The notes under the pieces were generated by a model. That model saw only the letters and a list, made by a program, of their open reading frames with translations, made no database searches and was not told where the DNA came from. Shown here piece by piece: positions 1-10,574 of a stretch of DNA of 64,000 nt; the stretch's first letter is position 1; every line of letters begins with the position of its first letter. Both the position numbers and the translations under genes were made by a program. This DNA comes from Azorinus chamasolen (taxonomy: Eukaryota > Mollusca > Bivalvia > Cardiida > Solecurtidae), in the NCBI GenBank assembly GCA_963576725.1, contig OY755238.1:25767334-25831333 (forward strand). The letters run 5' to 3'.

Positions 1-134
1 ATCTAAGTCAACTCTGTTTGTAAAGGAAAGACGTTAAAACATAACATGTTCGTATTCAAACATAAAAATGTTATTCAACTCATGTTTCATACAATGTATG
101 AGAAATGCCATGAAAACAGATTTACATCAATTCG

Positions 135-363
135 TTAACACATTATCCCCTAGTGACGCATTTTTGCGCATCTATAAAAGTCACTTTATGAAACCATTGT
201 GATAAATAGAGCATTTGCTTCTATAGGAGAAAATGCTCTATTTATCACAATGGTTTCAAACTACAAAATTCTATTTTTTTCCTTTCCTCTACTTAATGCT
301 CCTTTCCGGTAGATACATTCAAAGAGGTTGGGTTTAATAATAGCCTAGGAGAGAATGAGTTAA
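135..363. mobile_element. Family B TTAA foldback MITE
   Basis: TTAA at both ends. Stem CCATTGTGATAAATAGAGCA, apex TTTGCTTCTATAGGAGAAAA. Conserved outer segments of the family are present (TGCTCCTTTCCGGTAGAT, ATTCAAAGAGGTTGGG). Confidence 0.85.
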
Positions 364-399
364 CGACAGTTACAAAACAAGAAAAACAGACACATTCTG

Positions 400-930
400 T
401 GTTTTATACGATGCCCCAAGAGTACGGCCGAAATTCGTGCTTTATTATCAATACGGTGCCCCCTCAGGCTGCGTTCACGCCTGCAAAGAAAAGGTTCACT
501 AGAAACCTACTCGTGAGTATATACATGTACGTCTGCTGCTTCCCTTCAAAGGAGCTTTTATGTGGACATTCGCTATTTATTCAATGCAGGAACCTCTATA
601 GCTGCGTAAGAGCCTGCAGAGAGAAGCTTTATTAGTACCATACAAGTACATACGTCTACTGCTTCCATTCAAAGGAGTTATTCCGTGGATCTTTGTGATT
701 TGTTCATGCAATGCGGTAACCCCTAAAGCCGCGTACGCGCCTGCAATGAGAAGCTTCACTAGTAACAGAAAAGTATACAAGTCAGCTGTTTCTCTTCAAA
801 GGAGTTGTTCTGTGGGCAGTCGCTATTTATTCAATGCAAGGATTCCTAATGCTGCGTAAGCTCATGCAAAGAGAAGCTTCACTAGTATCAAACAAGTGCA
901 ATGCGTCTACTACCCACTTCTGTAGTCATT
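400..930. repeat. ~125-bp tandem repeat, about four copies
   Basis: The landmark CTGCAAAGAGAAGCTTCACTAG recurs in diverged form near 480, 612, 740 and 863 (spacing 132, 128, 123). Each unit also carries a form of CTTCAAAGGAGTT and GCTATTTATTCAATGCA. No coding potential or known family seen. Confidence 0.8.
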
Positions 931-1390
931 CGTGACACTGTCGTGTAACCGGATTTATTTATACATTAATACAATTCAGAGAAATTGAGCCGTGTATGAT
1001 ATCATTAAATCATTATGTTCAGGTTTATACTATAAACGCCGCCGATTAAGAAAGAAATATTTAAACTAGATATGAAAGAAATAGACGTGTTTGAATGGGT
1101 TAATTTATTTTACATATCATATCACGCGCGTGTGTCCTATTATCATTAATTGCTACCTCATTATTCAAAAATTGTTGAGCCTAAATGAACCAAACACAAA
1201 AGTTTAAATGCAAAAGCAATTCCTCTGTTGCTTGTAATCTATTCATATTATATAAAGATCCGAACTTTTGCAATAATCCACCAAAAAGGTATATTTAACG
1301 GTAAATACTTTTCGGTAGGTCGTTTTTATCTTACGCTTGTGTAAATAATGGTGTTTCATTTTGTCTTTTGTTTTAGATTAGTTGAGTTTT
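930..1390. other. Nothing recognised
   Basis: AT-rich single-copy-looking sequence between the tandem repeat and a family B element; no long frame, hairpin or repeat seen. Confidence 0.5.
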
Positions 1391-1628
1391 TGGTTTACCC
1401 AGTTCCCTCAGTTTGACACCTTTTAACGCCTCTGTAAAAGTCTCTTTTTGAACCTATTGTGATAAATGGAGCATTTGTTCCATAGGAGCAGAGTCTCTTT
1501 TTATTACAAAACTTTCAAAACTACACAGTTCTAAAAGTTTTCCTTTTACAGTAAAATGTACTTTTTCAGCAGATTTATTAGTATTCGAAGAGGTTGATCT
1601 AATATTAGTCTATGTGGGGACTGGTTAA
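1391..1628. mobile_element. Family B MITE, decayed
   Basis: Recognised from ACGCCTCTGTAAAAGTCTC, GATAAATGGAGCATTTG, CCATAGGAGCA and the trailing TTCGAAGAGGTTGATCTAA. The ends are mutated except for a right-hand GGTTAA. Confidence 0.7.
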
Positions 1629-1699
1629 AGGTAGAGCGTATATATATGTACACTCCATAAGTTGGCATATAGATCCACTGGACATAGGAGCATCATTTA

Positions 1700-2032
1700 T
1701 AAATAAATTTGAATTTTGTTATCTCGAACTCGGATAACTCGAAATTCGGGATAATTCGAAGTAAAATTTCGGTCCTTCCAAACTTTACAATACAGAATTG
1801 TTCTAAGATGTATCATTGCGTATATCTAGAAACACAAATGACAGCTTAATGCAGGTCGAAAGTAATGTTGAAAGCTCCTACAGGAGCTCCTACAGGAGCT
1901 TTCAGCATTACTATCAAACCTGCAATAAGCCGTGAACTTGAGAAATGTTTCAGATTGTAAATCAGATGACTCGAACCTGTTATCCCGAGTACTTTTTATT
2001 GTCCCTTGAAGTTTGAGATATCGAATTTCAAC
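1700..2032. mobile_element. Family T5 foldback element with doubled apex
   Basis: Outer segments ATCTCGAACTCGGATAACTC and GAGATATCGAATTTCAAC match the copy at 21882-22195. The interior carries the T-type stem (GCTTAATGCAGG) with the apex GCTCCTACAGGA repeated twice in tandem near 1874-1903. Confidence 0.7.
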
Positions 2033-2244
2033 TACAGTAAACCCCCGCTAATGCGACCACCAAAAAGGGGCATAATTCTGGGTGACAGAGGCAGGTGGTA
2101 GCTTAATGCAGGACGAAAGTTATGCAGAAAGCTCCTATAGGAGCTTTCTGCATAACTTTCGTCCTGCATTAAGCAACCACCTGCTGCTTTAAACGGCGCC
2201 AGTGGCTGTTTATTAAGTGGTCGCATTAGCGGGGTTGTACTGTA
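2033..2244. mobile_element. Family T1 TA foldback MITE
   Basis: Starts TACAGTAAACCCCCGCTAAT and ends GCGGGGTTGTACTGTA. Long inner stem CAGGACGAAAGTTATGCAG with apex AAAGCTCCTATAGGAGCTTT, both arms intact. Confidence 0.88.
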
Positions 2245-2517
2245 TTCATAGTTTGTTCATGCACGCATTACTATAATGGACACATTTCTTACTCTTATTC
2301 TTTACCTACCTTCTGTAAATGTATAAGGATCGGTTTCTCGCGCAACACTTGTTTTGCATGACAGAACGTTCATTTGTATCTTCCTGACACGCTCATTGCT
2401 TTATTTATGAACATTATTTATTAATTTATGAAACCGCCAACGCAATATCATAATTATGTACTGCACCACTGTTCTATATAGCCCTTTCGTTGTCAATGGC
2501 GAATCTTTGATTACCTA

Positions 2518-2596
2518 TTCAAACAGTGTGGATCCAGATGAGATGACGAGTAATTAGGGGTCTCATCAGGACCCGAACTCGTTTGTTTGTTAAATT
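2518..2596. mobile_element. Core remnant of a C/E-type TTAA element
   Basis: CAAACAGTGTGGATCCAGAT paired with ATCAGGACCCGAACTCGTTTG; the apex is degraded and the outer ends are gone. Confidence 0.55.
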
Positions 2597-2749
2597 AATG
2601 GGTTTTTGAAAGACATGAAAAGAAAAATTAAACAACTAGGACTATAGGATACAACACATTTTGCAGCCGACAACATGCGGCATTGAATAGGATGGATGTT
2701 TTACCTATGCATCTTGTCATCTGCAACAACACTCATGATAAAAGGGATA

Positions 2750-2945
2750 TTAACTCTTTCGCTGCCAAATTTTGTCGTCTGCAAACTTTGTCGTCTGCTA
2801 CATTTTATTTCTTTATTTTTGCTTCAAACGTCATATTGACAAACAGTTTGGATCCTGATGAGACGCCGAGTTACTCTGCGTCTCATTCGGACGCAAACTG
2901 TTTGCATAGGTAGGCACAGGTGCGACATTGGCACGAAAGAGTTAG
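2750..2945. mobile_element. Family C TTAA foldback MITE
   Basis: Begins TTAACTCTTTCGCTGCC and ends GCACGAAAGAGTTAG. Contains the doubled TTTGTCGTCTGC motif typical of C and the core GATCCTGATGAGACGCCGAG. Confidence 0.82.
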
Positions 2946-3134
2946 TTCGGTTGAGAAAAAACATGTCAGAACGTGTTGACTGAGACTTATTTGTGTTGTC
3001 ATTGCCTTCTCGTCTTTGTTTGTATTATTACAATAACATTGTACTTAACTCTGAACATGCTGAGTAAGTAAAACAGCGTCCCCTTTTCTGAATATTATTC
3101 ATACAAAATATTCCATAAATAGTATCACTGAAGA

Positions 3135-3264
3135 AAATGATTGTTATGACAAACAGTGCAAACCCTGATCAAAGGACGCCCTCAGTAGCCCTTCGATCTG
3201 GGTCTACACTGATTTCAAAGGTTCTATATACAAATGTACTCGGTTTCCGCAGTTTAAGGGTTAA
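3135..3264. mobile_element. Family A2 MITE
   Basis: Core CAAACAGTGCAAACCCTGAT to ATCTGGGTCTACACTG. The right flank CTCGGTTTCCGCAGTTTAAG then GGTTAA defines A2, shared with copies at 6510, 17569 and 40665. Confidence 0.65.
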
Positions 3265-3289
3265 ATAACCCAAACTTACATAGGGTGTC

Positions 3290-3534
3290 TTAACCCATTA
3301 CCACTTAATGACGCCTTTTGACGCCTCTGTAAAAGTCACATTATGAAACTTTTGTGATAAACTGAGCATTTGTTCCAAAGGAGCAAATGCTCCATTCATC
3401 ACAATGGTGTCTTACTATACTCAATTCTATTTTTGCACGTCTCTAGTAAATGCTCCTTTTCGGTAGATTTATTCAAAGAGATGTGATCTAAAATTAGCCC
3501 ATTGGGGGAATGGGCCTATGGGCATATGAGTTAA
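3290..3534. mobile_element. Family B MITE
   Basis: TTAACCCATTACC to GAGTTAA. The stem is intact except that the apex is AAAGG rather than CTATAGG. Confidence 0.82.
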
Positions 3535-3674
3535 TAGGAAGAAGGTGAAAGTACATATATCTAGATACATGTTTGCTACACAACCAATACATGTACACTC
3601 AGAAGAAGACGTCATGATACCTGGGTTCACAATTTTGATTTGAATGTTCGTTTGAATCGAGGTTATGATCTGAT

Positions 3675-3885
3675 TTAACACTTTCCTTCATACATACGCT
3701 TTTTTCACGCATTTGCATACCTATAGGAGCCGTCTGACAGGGGTCTGCTCTGTTTGTTATTGGAATTTTATTGTTCTGTTTGTTCTAAAATGGCTATAAT
3801 GTTTTACCTTCCAGATTTTATTATAATTATTTTGTCCATGAATATTCAGTAGGCATTGAAATCTGGAATAAACATAGAACATGGC
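3675..3885. mobile_element. Family A MITE, left arm deleted
   Basis: TTAACACTTTCCTTCAT start, then only the right half of the hairpin (ATAGGAGCCGTCTGA, GTCTGCTCTGTTTG) and the family tail GTCCATGAATATTCAGTAGG. Confidence 0.7.
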
Positions 3886-3959
3886 CTTATATTTAACTGT
3901 ATTTCAGTCCAGAAGTTTTCTAGCAGGCAGCAGGAACACTTTCAGATGTACGTGAGGAC

Positions 3960-4118
3960 AGATCAGCGGATGAAGGTGCATACCCAAATACTGAAATCGT
4001 CATTTCTCCACCAAAGTTGTGATCACTTTAGAATCGTCTCTTCTAAAGAGTGGCCACAGTACAAGGTTTGGTGGAGAACTATTCTTGAAAATGTATAAAT
4101 TTGTGCATCTTATCATAA
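3960..4118. mobile_element. Family Q hairpin element
   Basis: CATTTCTCCACCAAA...TGATCACTTTAGAATCGTCTC paired with TCTAAAGAGTGGCCACAG...TTTGGTGGAGAA, plus the flanks ATACTGAAATCGT and TTCTTGAAAATG. Confidence 0.7.
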
Positions 4119-4167
4119 CCTCTGGCGCGAGGGTCAGCAGTTTTCCTGTACATAAACAGTATATATA

Positions 4168-4371
4168 TTCTGAAAATGGGTGATCCTTCGAAAGCAAAAG
4201 TAGAAATGCAAAAAAGAGAAAATTGCAGACTCGGTTTTATTGAGTCTGTTCATGAGCAGTAATTTAAAGTGCAACACTACGCATGCCCCCTAGCACCGTC
4301 TTCAATTTTCAAAACTGATAACATCAAAACTCGGAAACCAGAAACTATAACAACACTGAGAATGAAGTACG
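4168..4371. repeat. Unclassified ~200-bp dispersed repeat (copy 1)
   Basis: Shares with 27117-27338 the blocks GATCCTTCGAAAGCAAAA, GAAAATTGCAGACTCGGTT, TAAAGTGCAACACTAC, CCCTAGCACCG and AATGAAGTACG in order. No terminal repeats or frame seen. Confidence 0.7.
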
Positions 4372-4398
4372 TATCTGTTTCAGACTATTAAAAATGTT

Positions 4399-4834
4399 TT
4401 AACCCTTTCCCTGTTCAATATTCGGTACAGAAATATTGACATCTTGAATATTTATTAGATGCTTTTTTAAATTTTTATATTAACATATGTACACATGAAG
4501 TTTTGGTATTGGCAGAAAGTGTACAGTCAGATCTATACTATTGCATAAGCAAACAGAACAGGGACCATGCTTATAAAGCTTTTAGTTGAGTCTGAGATCG
4601 TTCTCAAGCTTTTGATTGGTCAGATTTGAGCCAAAGGCTCAAATCTAACCAATCAAAAGCTTGAGAACTCAAATCTGACCAATCAAAAGCCTGAGAACGA
4701 AACTCAGACTCAACTAAAAGCTTTATAAGCATGGACCCAGGCCCTTATCAGGTGGCTCTTCTAGGAGTCGTCTGATCTGGATCTACTCTGTTTGCCAAAG
4801 CGAGAAAATGCGTTTATATGAAGGAAAGGGTTCA
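4399..4834. mobile_element. Family A MITE with a family P element nested in its arm
   Basis: TTAACCCTTTCCCTGTTC to GAAGGAAAGGGTTCA (right site mutated). Interrupted at CAGAACAG by family P; the A arm resumes as GCCCTTATCAGGTGGCTC. Confidence 0.85.
4562..4737. mobile_element. Family P element with CAG target duplication
   Basis: Inverted ends GGACCATGCTTATAAAG and CTTTATAAGCATGGACC. It has an inner stem AAGCTTTTGATTGGTCAGAT plus an extra half-stem. CAG at 4559-4561 and 4738-4740 flank it exactly. A 3-bp CWG duplication is typical of PIF/Harbinger elements (family knowledge); assignment is inferred. Confidence 0.8.
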
Positions 4835-5099
4835 AGCTTGAATTAAAAGATTACCAATATGTGTACAACCTAAGGGAGAATACACAATGAAGATAATATT
4901 GGATGTATGGCTGAATGCATGTACCAAAAGTGTCACGTGTATTTTGACATGATAATCTTTGACAAAAGCCCAGAGTGGTCGAAATATTACATTAGAGCTA
5001 TGTAAGTATTTCTGTAAAGGAGAATACTTCGAAATGTTTTATAGCAGAATATGGTCTAAACTGTCGTCCATGTATTGAACATAAGAATATTAAAAAAAA

Positions 5100-5240
5100 G
5101 GTTTTTGATTAATGCAGGGCAAAAGTAATGCCGAAAACTCCTATAGGAGTTTTCTGCATTACCCTTGGCCTGCATTAAGCTACTACCTGCCTTAAGGGCC
5201 CGTGATTAGACCTCTTCTTGATGGCCACTTAAGACACGTT
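5100..5240. mobile_element. Family T4 MITE, left end lost
   Basis: TTAATGCAGGGCAAAAGTAATG stem (22 bp) with apex AAACTCCTATAGGAGTTTTC. Right part ATTAGACCTCTTCTTGATGG. Confidence 0.7.
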
Positions 5241-5310
5241 CAGTATATAAAACAATACAATGTTGTGTTAGCAGTTACATTTTATTTCGAACACATTTTA
5301 AATGTTTTTA

Positions 5311-5510
5311 TAAAGTAAAACCTCTCTAATGCGACCATCTAAAAGAGATATAATTATGGGTGGTAGAGGCAGGTGGTAGCTTAATGCAGGAAAAAAGTAA
5401 TGCAGAAAGATCCTCTAGGCGCTTTCTGTATTACCTTTGTCATGCGTTAAGCAACCATCTTCTTATAAAGACATCATGTTTAGTGGTCGCATCAGAGGGG
5501 TTCTGCTGTA
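5311..5510. mobile_element. Family T1 MITE
   Basis: TA-flanked, AGTAAAACCTCTCTAATGCG to GAGGGGTTCTGCTGTA. The apex is mutated (GATCCTCTAGGCGC). Confidence 0.82.
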
Positions 5511-5712
5511 GTAGATTGTTGCTTAATGCGTGGCGAAGGTAATACAGAAAACTCCTCAATTAGCTTTCTGCATAACATGCATCGTGCAATAAAATATCAC
5601 ATGCCATAAAAACCTAGAATTAGACATAACATGCATCGTGCAATAAGCTATCACCTGCCATAAAAAACCTAGAAATAGACCTCTGTCTGGTGGTCACTTT
5701 AGAGTTGTTTTG
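5511..5712. mobile_element. Family T4-type MITE with internal duplication
   Basis: Starts at the end of the previous copy. The segment ACATAACATGCATCGTGCAA with ATCACATGCCATAAAAACC is present twice in tandem (about 57 bp apart). Confidence 0.65.
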
Positions 5713-5719
5713 TTGCATT

Positions 5720-6280
5720 TAATCAAAATTCACTGAGAACCCTAAGCCAAATCTGGTTATCTGATTGCATCTTGTTTTAAAATAATAATAATAATGATAA
5801 TAATAACAAAATTTTGTTGTAGGACAAAAACATATAAGTATCGATGAAGATGATTTATTTTGTATCACAGGGGCATTTTTCAATATAAGGTCAAATGGAC
5901 AATCTTAATAATAATGACTGACCATAACAAATACCAAGTTTTATGATGTTATTGAAAATATTCGTTAATAATAGGCACTATCACTTCATGCAGATAAGGA
6001 ATTTAAATAGCTCGGGGCCTGCTTTATTTGGTCCAAAGTCGCAATTCAAAATACTTAACATCAGAGGCGACACAACGGGACTATTTCATCAATGACGATT
6101 TAATTGTTTTGTAATGACCATAACGTATGCAAGGGAAAAGAACGAGGAAACAAAATAAGCCAGGTTCGTTCAGTAGGGAATGATGAATTACCATCATCGC
6201 TACACACCGGCCATGGCGTGGTAACACTTATTGTACGGAACAAATATGTCTGCCAAAACTCTGATATATTGCACTGTTTA
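5720..6280. other. Nothing recognised apart from a short AAT/ATA run
   Basis: A short simple run ATAATAATAATGATAATAAT lies near 5781. Otherwise no repeat or coding signal seen. Confidence 0.5.
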
Positions 6281-6283
6281 CTT

Positions 6284-6432
6284 ACATCTGATTCGTACAG
6301 TCGTTTGAGAAACTGCTGATCGAGTGTCAAACAGCTTGGATCCTGATGAGACGCCGAGTTACTCGGCGTCTCATCTGGATCCAAGCTGTTTGCAAATGCG
6401 GACCAGTTCTTGCTTAGCATGACAAGGGTTTA
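6284..6432. mobile_element. Family E element core
   Basis: GTTTGAGAAACTGCTGATCG then a near-perfect hairpin of ~30-bp arms from CAAACAGCTTGGATCCTGAT to its inverse, apex GCCGAGTTACTCGGC. The left end is not located. Confidence 0.75.
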
Positions 6433-6509
6433 GACCTTCAGTGATGTAAGTATTCAACGAGGAGGGGCTCATTATCTTTTTTACCATACATTCAATACAG
6501 TATAAAGGG

Positions 6510-6645
6510 TTAAGAATTGCTGTATGATTTTGATATACAAACAGTGTTGACCCTGATCTGAGGGAAATCTCTAGGACCCCTCTGAGCTGGGTCTACGCTG
6601 TTTATATATGTCAACGAACTCGTTGTCTGCAGTTAAAGGGTTTAA
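6510..6645. mobile_element. Family A2 MITE
   Basis: TTAA at both ends (right TTTAAGG). Arms CAAACAGTGTTGACCCTGAT and CTGGGTCTACGCTGTTT; apex AATCTCTAGGACCC. The left side is short. Confidence 0.7.
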
Positions 6646-7004
6646 GGAAATAGAAGTTGTGAGCGAACGTTGTACACATAATATCATAATGATTGAAACG
6701 AAATGATTATAAGAAATGAATGCGCAAATAATTATAACAGATCCACTTTGTGGATTGTCTTTATTGCGTTTAATTGTTGACTTTAATTTCCAAGTAATAT
6801 GCATTGTTTTCAACTTTTATAGCCCAGCACCATTCAAATGTGATGAGTGCAGTCGACGTATATGGGGTTTCATTGCTTCTCAATGACCGTAAACACTGGT
6901 AGGAAGTGCAGAGCGTGCAAACAGATTTGTCAGTGATTGACAAGGGTCCTGGGAGAGTATCAGCACATGTAGCAAATTACAACCTGCTGAACAATATCGC
7001 AATT
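6646..7004. other. Nothing recognised
   Basis: No hairpin, tandem repeat or supported coding frame seen. Confidence 0.45.
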
Positions 7005-7233
7005 ATTAACACGTTTCTCCATAAATACCCCTTTTAACACCTTTGTAAACTTTGCAGACCCTGATCGGATGGCTTCTACATGTTCTGTTTGCTTATATGC
7101 GATTGTATAGATCTGGTTCTATGTTTAAGCAGAACTAAAAGTTCTTTTGTTTATATATTATTAGACATATCAAGCTAATTAATACATTATATACATGATT
7201 TTACATGAATATTCATGAATTAAAGGATTAATT
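7005..7233. mobile_element. Family A MITE, decayed
   Basis: CTTTGTAAACTTTGCAGACC, GATCGGATGGCTTCTACATG, then the family tail ACATGAATATTCATGAATTA and a final GGATTAA. Confidence 0.65.
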
Positions 7234-7285
7234 TAAAAAGAACGACTAGCAGTAGGGTGTCTACTCGCTATCTCTTATGTAGATG

Positions 7286-7504
7286 TACAGTAAAAACTCT
7301 CTATAACGGCCACTACATAACAGTAAAACCTCTCTATAACGACCACTACATTACATCAAGTGTTTTGTATTAACGGCAGGTGGCTGCTTAAAGCATGGTG
7401 AAAGTAAAACAGAACGATCCTATACTTTGCTTTAAGCAGTCACCTGCCCTAAATACCAACTAATTAACACGATTTAGTGGTCGTTATAGAGAGATTTTAT
7501 TGTA
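7286..7504. mobile_element. Family T2 MITE with duplicated left end
   Basis: Two left ends in a row: ACAGTAAAAACTCTCTATAA at 7287 and ACAGTAAAACCTCTCTATAA at 7320. The right arm of the inner stem is partly deleted at the apex (AACGATCCTATACTTTGC). Confidence 0.8.
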
Positions 7505-7700
7505 CAGTTAAGCCTCTATAAAACGGACGTACACATTAGTATCATTGCCGGATTGTAAGACAGATGACAGTTTAATGCAGGATTAACGTCATACAGAAAA
7601 CTCCTTTGGGAGCTTTCTGTATGACTTTAACCCTGCATTAATCAGCCACCTGCCTAAAAGGATATAAATTAATATTTCCGGTTTAGAGGGATTTACTGTA
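7503..7700. mobile_element. Family T3 MITE sharing the TA of the preceding T2
   Basis: CAGTTAAGCCTCTATAAAAC to GTTTAGAGGGATTTACTGTA, stem GCAGGATTAACGTCATACAG, apex AAACTCCTTTGGGAGC. It starts on the terminal TA of the T2 copy. Confidence 0.8.
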
Positions 7701-7872
7701 GGTCTACACTGTTATATGTTATGGTATACGCTATTATGTTTACATGAACCATTAAGCATACATCCCCTCGTCTTGGATATGCTTGTATGCTTTCTTTATT
7801 GGTTTATCAAATGCAGCATTAACGCTGCACCAATGTGCCAACCCTATACTTAATATAAACACATTTTGTCTA

Positions 7873-7965
7873 TTTCGCAAACAGAACAGAGTCAGATCAG
7901 ACGAATTCTACAGGAGCCGTCGGATCACGGTATGCCCTTTATGCTTGTGGAATAATATAGATCCG
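7873..7965. mobile_element. Family A core fragment
   Basis: TTTCGCAAACAGAACAGAGTC, then ATTCTACAGGAGCCGTCGGATC. Confidence 0.6.
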
Positions 7966-7996
7966 AGTTAACAATTTGTCATGTCCAAAAGATCAT

Positions 7997-8054
7997 GGCC
8001 CATGCTTATAAAACGTTTTAGTTGAGTCTGAGTTCGTCTCAAGTTTTTGATTGT
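7997..8054. mobile_element. Half of a family P element
   Basis: GGCCCATGCTTATAAAACG followed by TTGAGTCTGAGTTCGTCTCA and TTTTTGATTG; it breaks off with no right half. Confidence 0.7.
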
Positions 8055-8139
8055 TTTATCCACTCCCAGTAGCTCCATCTCCCCTTGAGTTCAATAGTGG
8101 AGGGGTACAATGTTGTACAAATCAGGCTTCTAGTGATGA

Positions 8140-8359
8140 TACAGAGTAAAACACATATACACCGGATGTTCAATTCAGTATACATGTATATCGGATCGGT
8201 TTTGGAGTCAGGTGGCAGCTTAATGCAGGATGAAAGTCATAAGGAAAGCTCCTCTTGCAACTTTCTGCATGACTTTCACCCTGCAGCATTAAGCGGCATT
8301 CTGCTTAAACGTATCTAGTTTCTTCTCTTCTAGAATTATTGTTTAGTTATTTTACTGTA
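8140..8359. mobile_element. Family T3 MITE
   Basis: TACAGAGTAAAACACATATA to TTAGTTATTTTACTGTA. Stem CAGGTGGCAGCTTAATGCAG; apex mutated to CTCCTCTTGCAACTT. Confidence 0.75.
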
Positions 8360-8990
8360 GTCCCAAGAGTAGGTGTTGAAACCAGGACTGGGAGAAAGTG
8401 GTCCACTGGTCCAGGTGTCACGCAAGCAGACAGCCGTCTACGCTACAATGACATTGTCGGCACAATAGCGGTCGGGACTCGTGTTAGTCAGAGCTGATGA
8501 AGCTCCCGATGCTGAAAAAAAAGACAGCAAGGCAGGAAGAAAGATGCCCCACGCAGAGGTAAGATTGGAAGAAGAAGAGGAGTGAAACACAAGGGTAGTG
8601 GCGATGGCATGTCCAAGTGTGTGGACCAAATAGTCGACAACAGAAAGGAAGATGAGCTTTGTAGATATCTGGCATAGCGAGTCCCTGTGCACCAGCTCCT
8701 ACAAGATACATGTCTGTCTATGAACTGCTGTCGTCGCAGGCGAACCTTTACAAATAGGGGAAAGAAGACAGGTCAAATTGTCCATTGCGTTGGAAAACAG
8801 GACTATTGAAGTTTGTCATATCGTCATGCCAGACTGCCCTAACATAGGACAGATACACATTGATACATACCCGAGTATAACAGAACCATGGTGGAAAGAA
8901 GAGCACTGTGAATTAGATCAGAAATATGCACTTTATAAAGGCAGGGAAACAGTTAATGCTTTCAAATGCGTGTCAGATCGAGTAAATTGT
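8360..8990. other. Unrecognised purine-rich segment
   Basis: Plus strand rich in AG between 8500 and 8660. Several overlapping minus-strand frames of 75-84 codons exist, but none has a motif, splice context or conserved-looking composition. It could be an eroded transposon; no call is justified. Confidence 0.35.
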
Positions 8991-9548
8991 TGAAATATCT
9001 CTAATAAAACATACTCTACTCACAGCATCACGTGATGTTTTGAACTTTTATGAACTCGCTGATGAAGATGTACTTTACTGAGGAGGAAACTCGAAATACT
9101 TACCATAAGTTTCTGGACAACTATAAAGAATTTTACTGCATACTATAAATCATATATTGTCCTCGTCTTCCAGAGAAAAAACACTCACAATGACTTCAAT
9201 AAACAGGCTGTTTACACCCGGTGTGGGAGTAGCATGACAGTTACTGCTTTGTAATTTGTCCAATTAGCACGAAGCCGTGGACATCTTTAGCATGCTAAAC
9301 AGTCTCGTCTACACAAAATTATCAAAGTACAGTTTCCTTTCTTTCCATTTTTCAAACAATATTGGAGTATAAACAGTTTAAACCATTATGCGATGGCGCA
9401 TCACCTGTATCGAACCTTTTTGCAAATGTTTTAATGTAACGTTCGAACGTTTATACCTAATTCCTGTCTTTTGGAATGTAATGGATTCGATGTTGGCAAA
9501 GGACATGACGATTGCTTCCGCAGCGTGTCCTAAGGCTACACGCGACCT
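8991..9548. other. Nothing recognised
   Basis: No repeat, hairpin or credible coding signal. The left part of the family E copy that follows may reach into its end. Confidence 0.4.
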
Positions 9549-9722
9549 GGTTCGAATTGCAAACAGCTTGGATTCAGATTAGACACCGACGATCATCAGG
9601 ATCCAAGCTGTTTGACACTCGATCATTGGTTTCTTAGAAGCTTGATGAATCAGATGCAGATATGAATTGTAAAAGGTCGGTGTTTTATAAGGCTTGAATT
9701 GTTTTAGTATTGGAAGGGTTAA
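9549..9722. mobile_element. Family E element, reverse orientation
   Basis: Core CAAACAGCTTGGATTCAGAT to ATCAGGATCCAAGCTGTTTG. It is then followed by inverted E flank (ACACTCGATCATTGGTTTCT, AAGCTTGATGAATC) and a terminal GGGTTAA. The apex is shortened. Confidence 0.7.
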
Positions 9723-9848
9723 TTAGCATACAATTTTCACGACCAGTCAAAGTTTACTTTCAGTCGAAGACATTGTCTGCGCTATGAAGTGCATTACAAT
9801 ATCAACCCGTATCCGGCTGAGAAAAATAACGTCGGCTTAAATTTGGAT

Positions 9849-10077
9849 TTAACCCATTCCCTTATATTGACGACTTTTGAAGACTCTGTAAAAGTCACTT
9901 TGTGAAACCATTGCGATAAATAGAGCATTTGCTCCTATAGGAGCAAATGCTCTATTTATCATAATGCTTTTAAACTACGAAATTCTAAAAGTTTCCTTTT
10001 TTATAGTTAATGCTCCTTTTCGGTAAATTTATTCAAATATGTTGTATCTAAAAATAGCCTATGAGGTAATGGGTTAA
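9849..10077. mobile_element. Family B MITE, best full-length copy
   Basis: Family reference. TTAACCCATTCCCTTATATT to ATGAGGTAATGGGTTAA. The ~35-bp arms run CCATTGCGATAAATAGAGCA into apex TTTGCTCCTATAGGAGCAAA and are nearly perfect. The TTAA site and CCC ends suggest piggyBac-type mobilisation (inference). Confidence 0.9.
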
Positions 10078-10079
10078 CA

Positions 10080-10290
10080 TTTACTAATTCCGGTTCGATC
10101 AGGTTTGGAAACACTAGACCTATTGACCAAGGACCATGACAAAACCATAACAATATGTGTGAAACAGTTTGGCTATTGATCAGACACCGAGGTACTCGGC
10201 GTCGACAACAAGTTACTCGGGGTTTCAACTGGATCCGAGCAATTTCTGAAATATGTATAAAGCTGTGGTCAACCGGGTACGGGTTAAAAC
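10080..10290. mobile_element. Family E/C element, decayed
   Basis: ACCGAGGTACTCGGCGTCGA and AAGTTACTCGGGGTTTCAAC give a rearranged apex; right end GGGTTAA near 10283. Confidence 0.55.
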
Positions 10291-10328
10291 GTTTTAAACT
10301 GAGTAGACCTAGATCAAACACCTTATTA

Positions 10329-10515
10329 TACAGTAAAACCACTCTAAACCGGAGCTCTAGTAGAGACGAATTCAGTTACTTTTAGGGCTTCTTAATGCAG
10401 GGTTAAAGTCATGTAGAGAGCGCCTCTAGGAGAAGTCCTGTATTATGCTATAACCTGTCCCCAAGACCGATATTTATACTAAATTAAGCATTCGGTTCAG
10501 AGGAGTTATACTGTA
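10329..10515. mobile_element. Family T3 MITE
   Basis: TACAGTAAAACCACTCTAAA to TCAGAGGAGTTATACTGTA; stem diverged, apex GCGCCTCTAGGAGAAG. Confidence 0.75.
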
Positions 10516-10574
10516 TGTGTGATTGTATAATTTCTGTCAAAGGCATACAGCATGGGTTAATAAAGAATACATGT

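Noticed and set aside
8438..8711. Minus-strand gene candidate
   Set aside because: Two overlapping frames, low complexity, no splice sites or recognisable domain.
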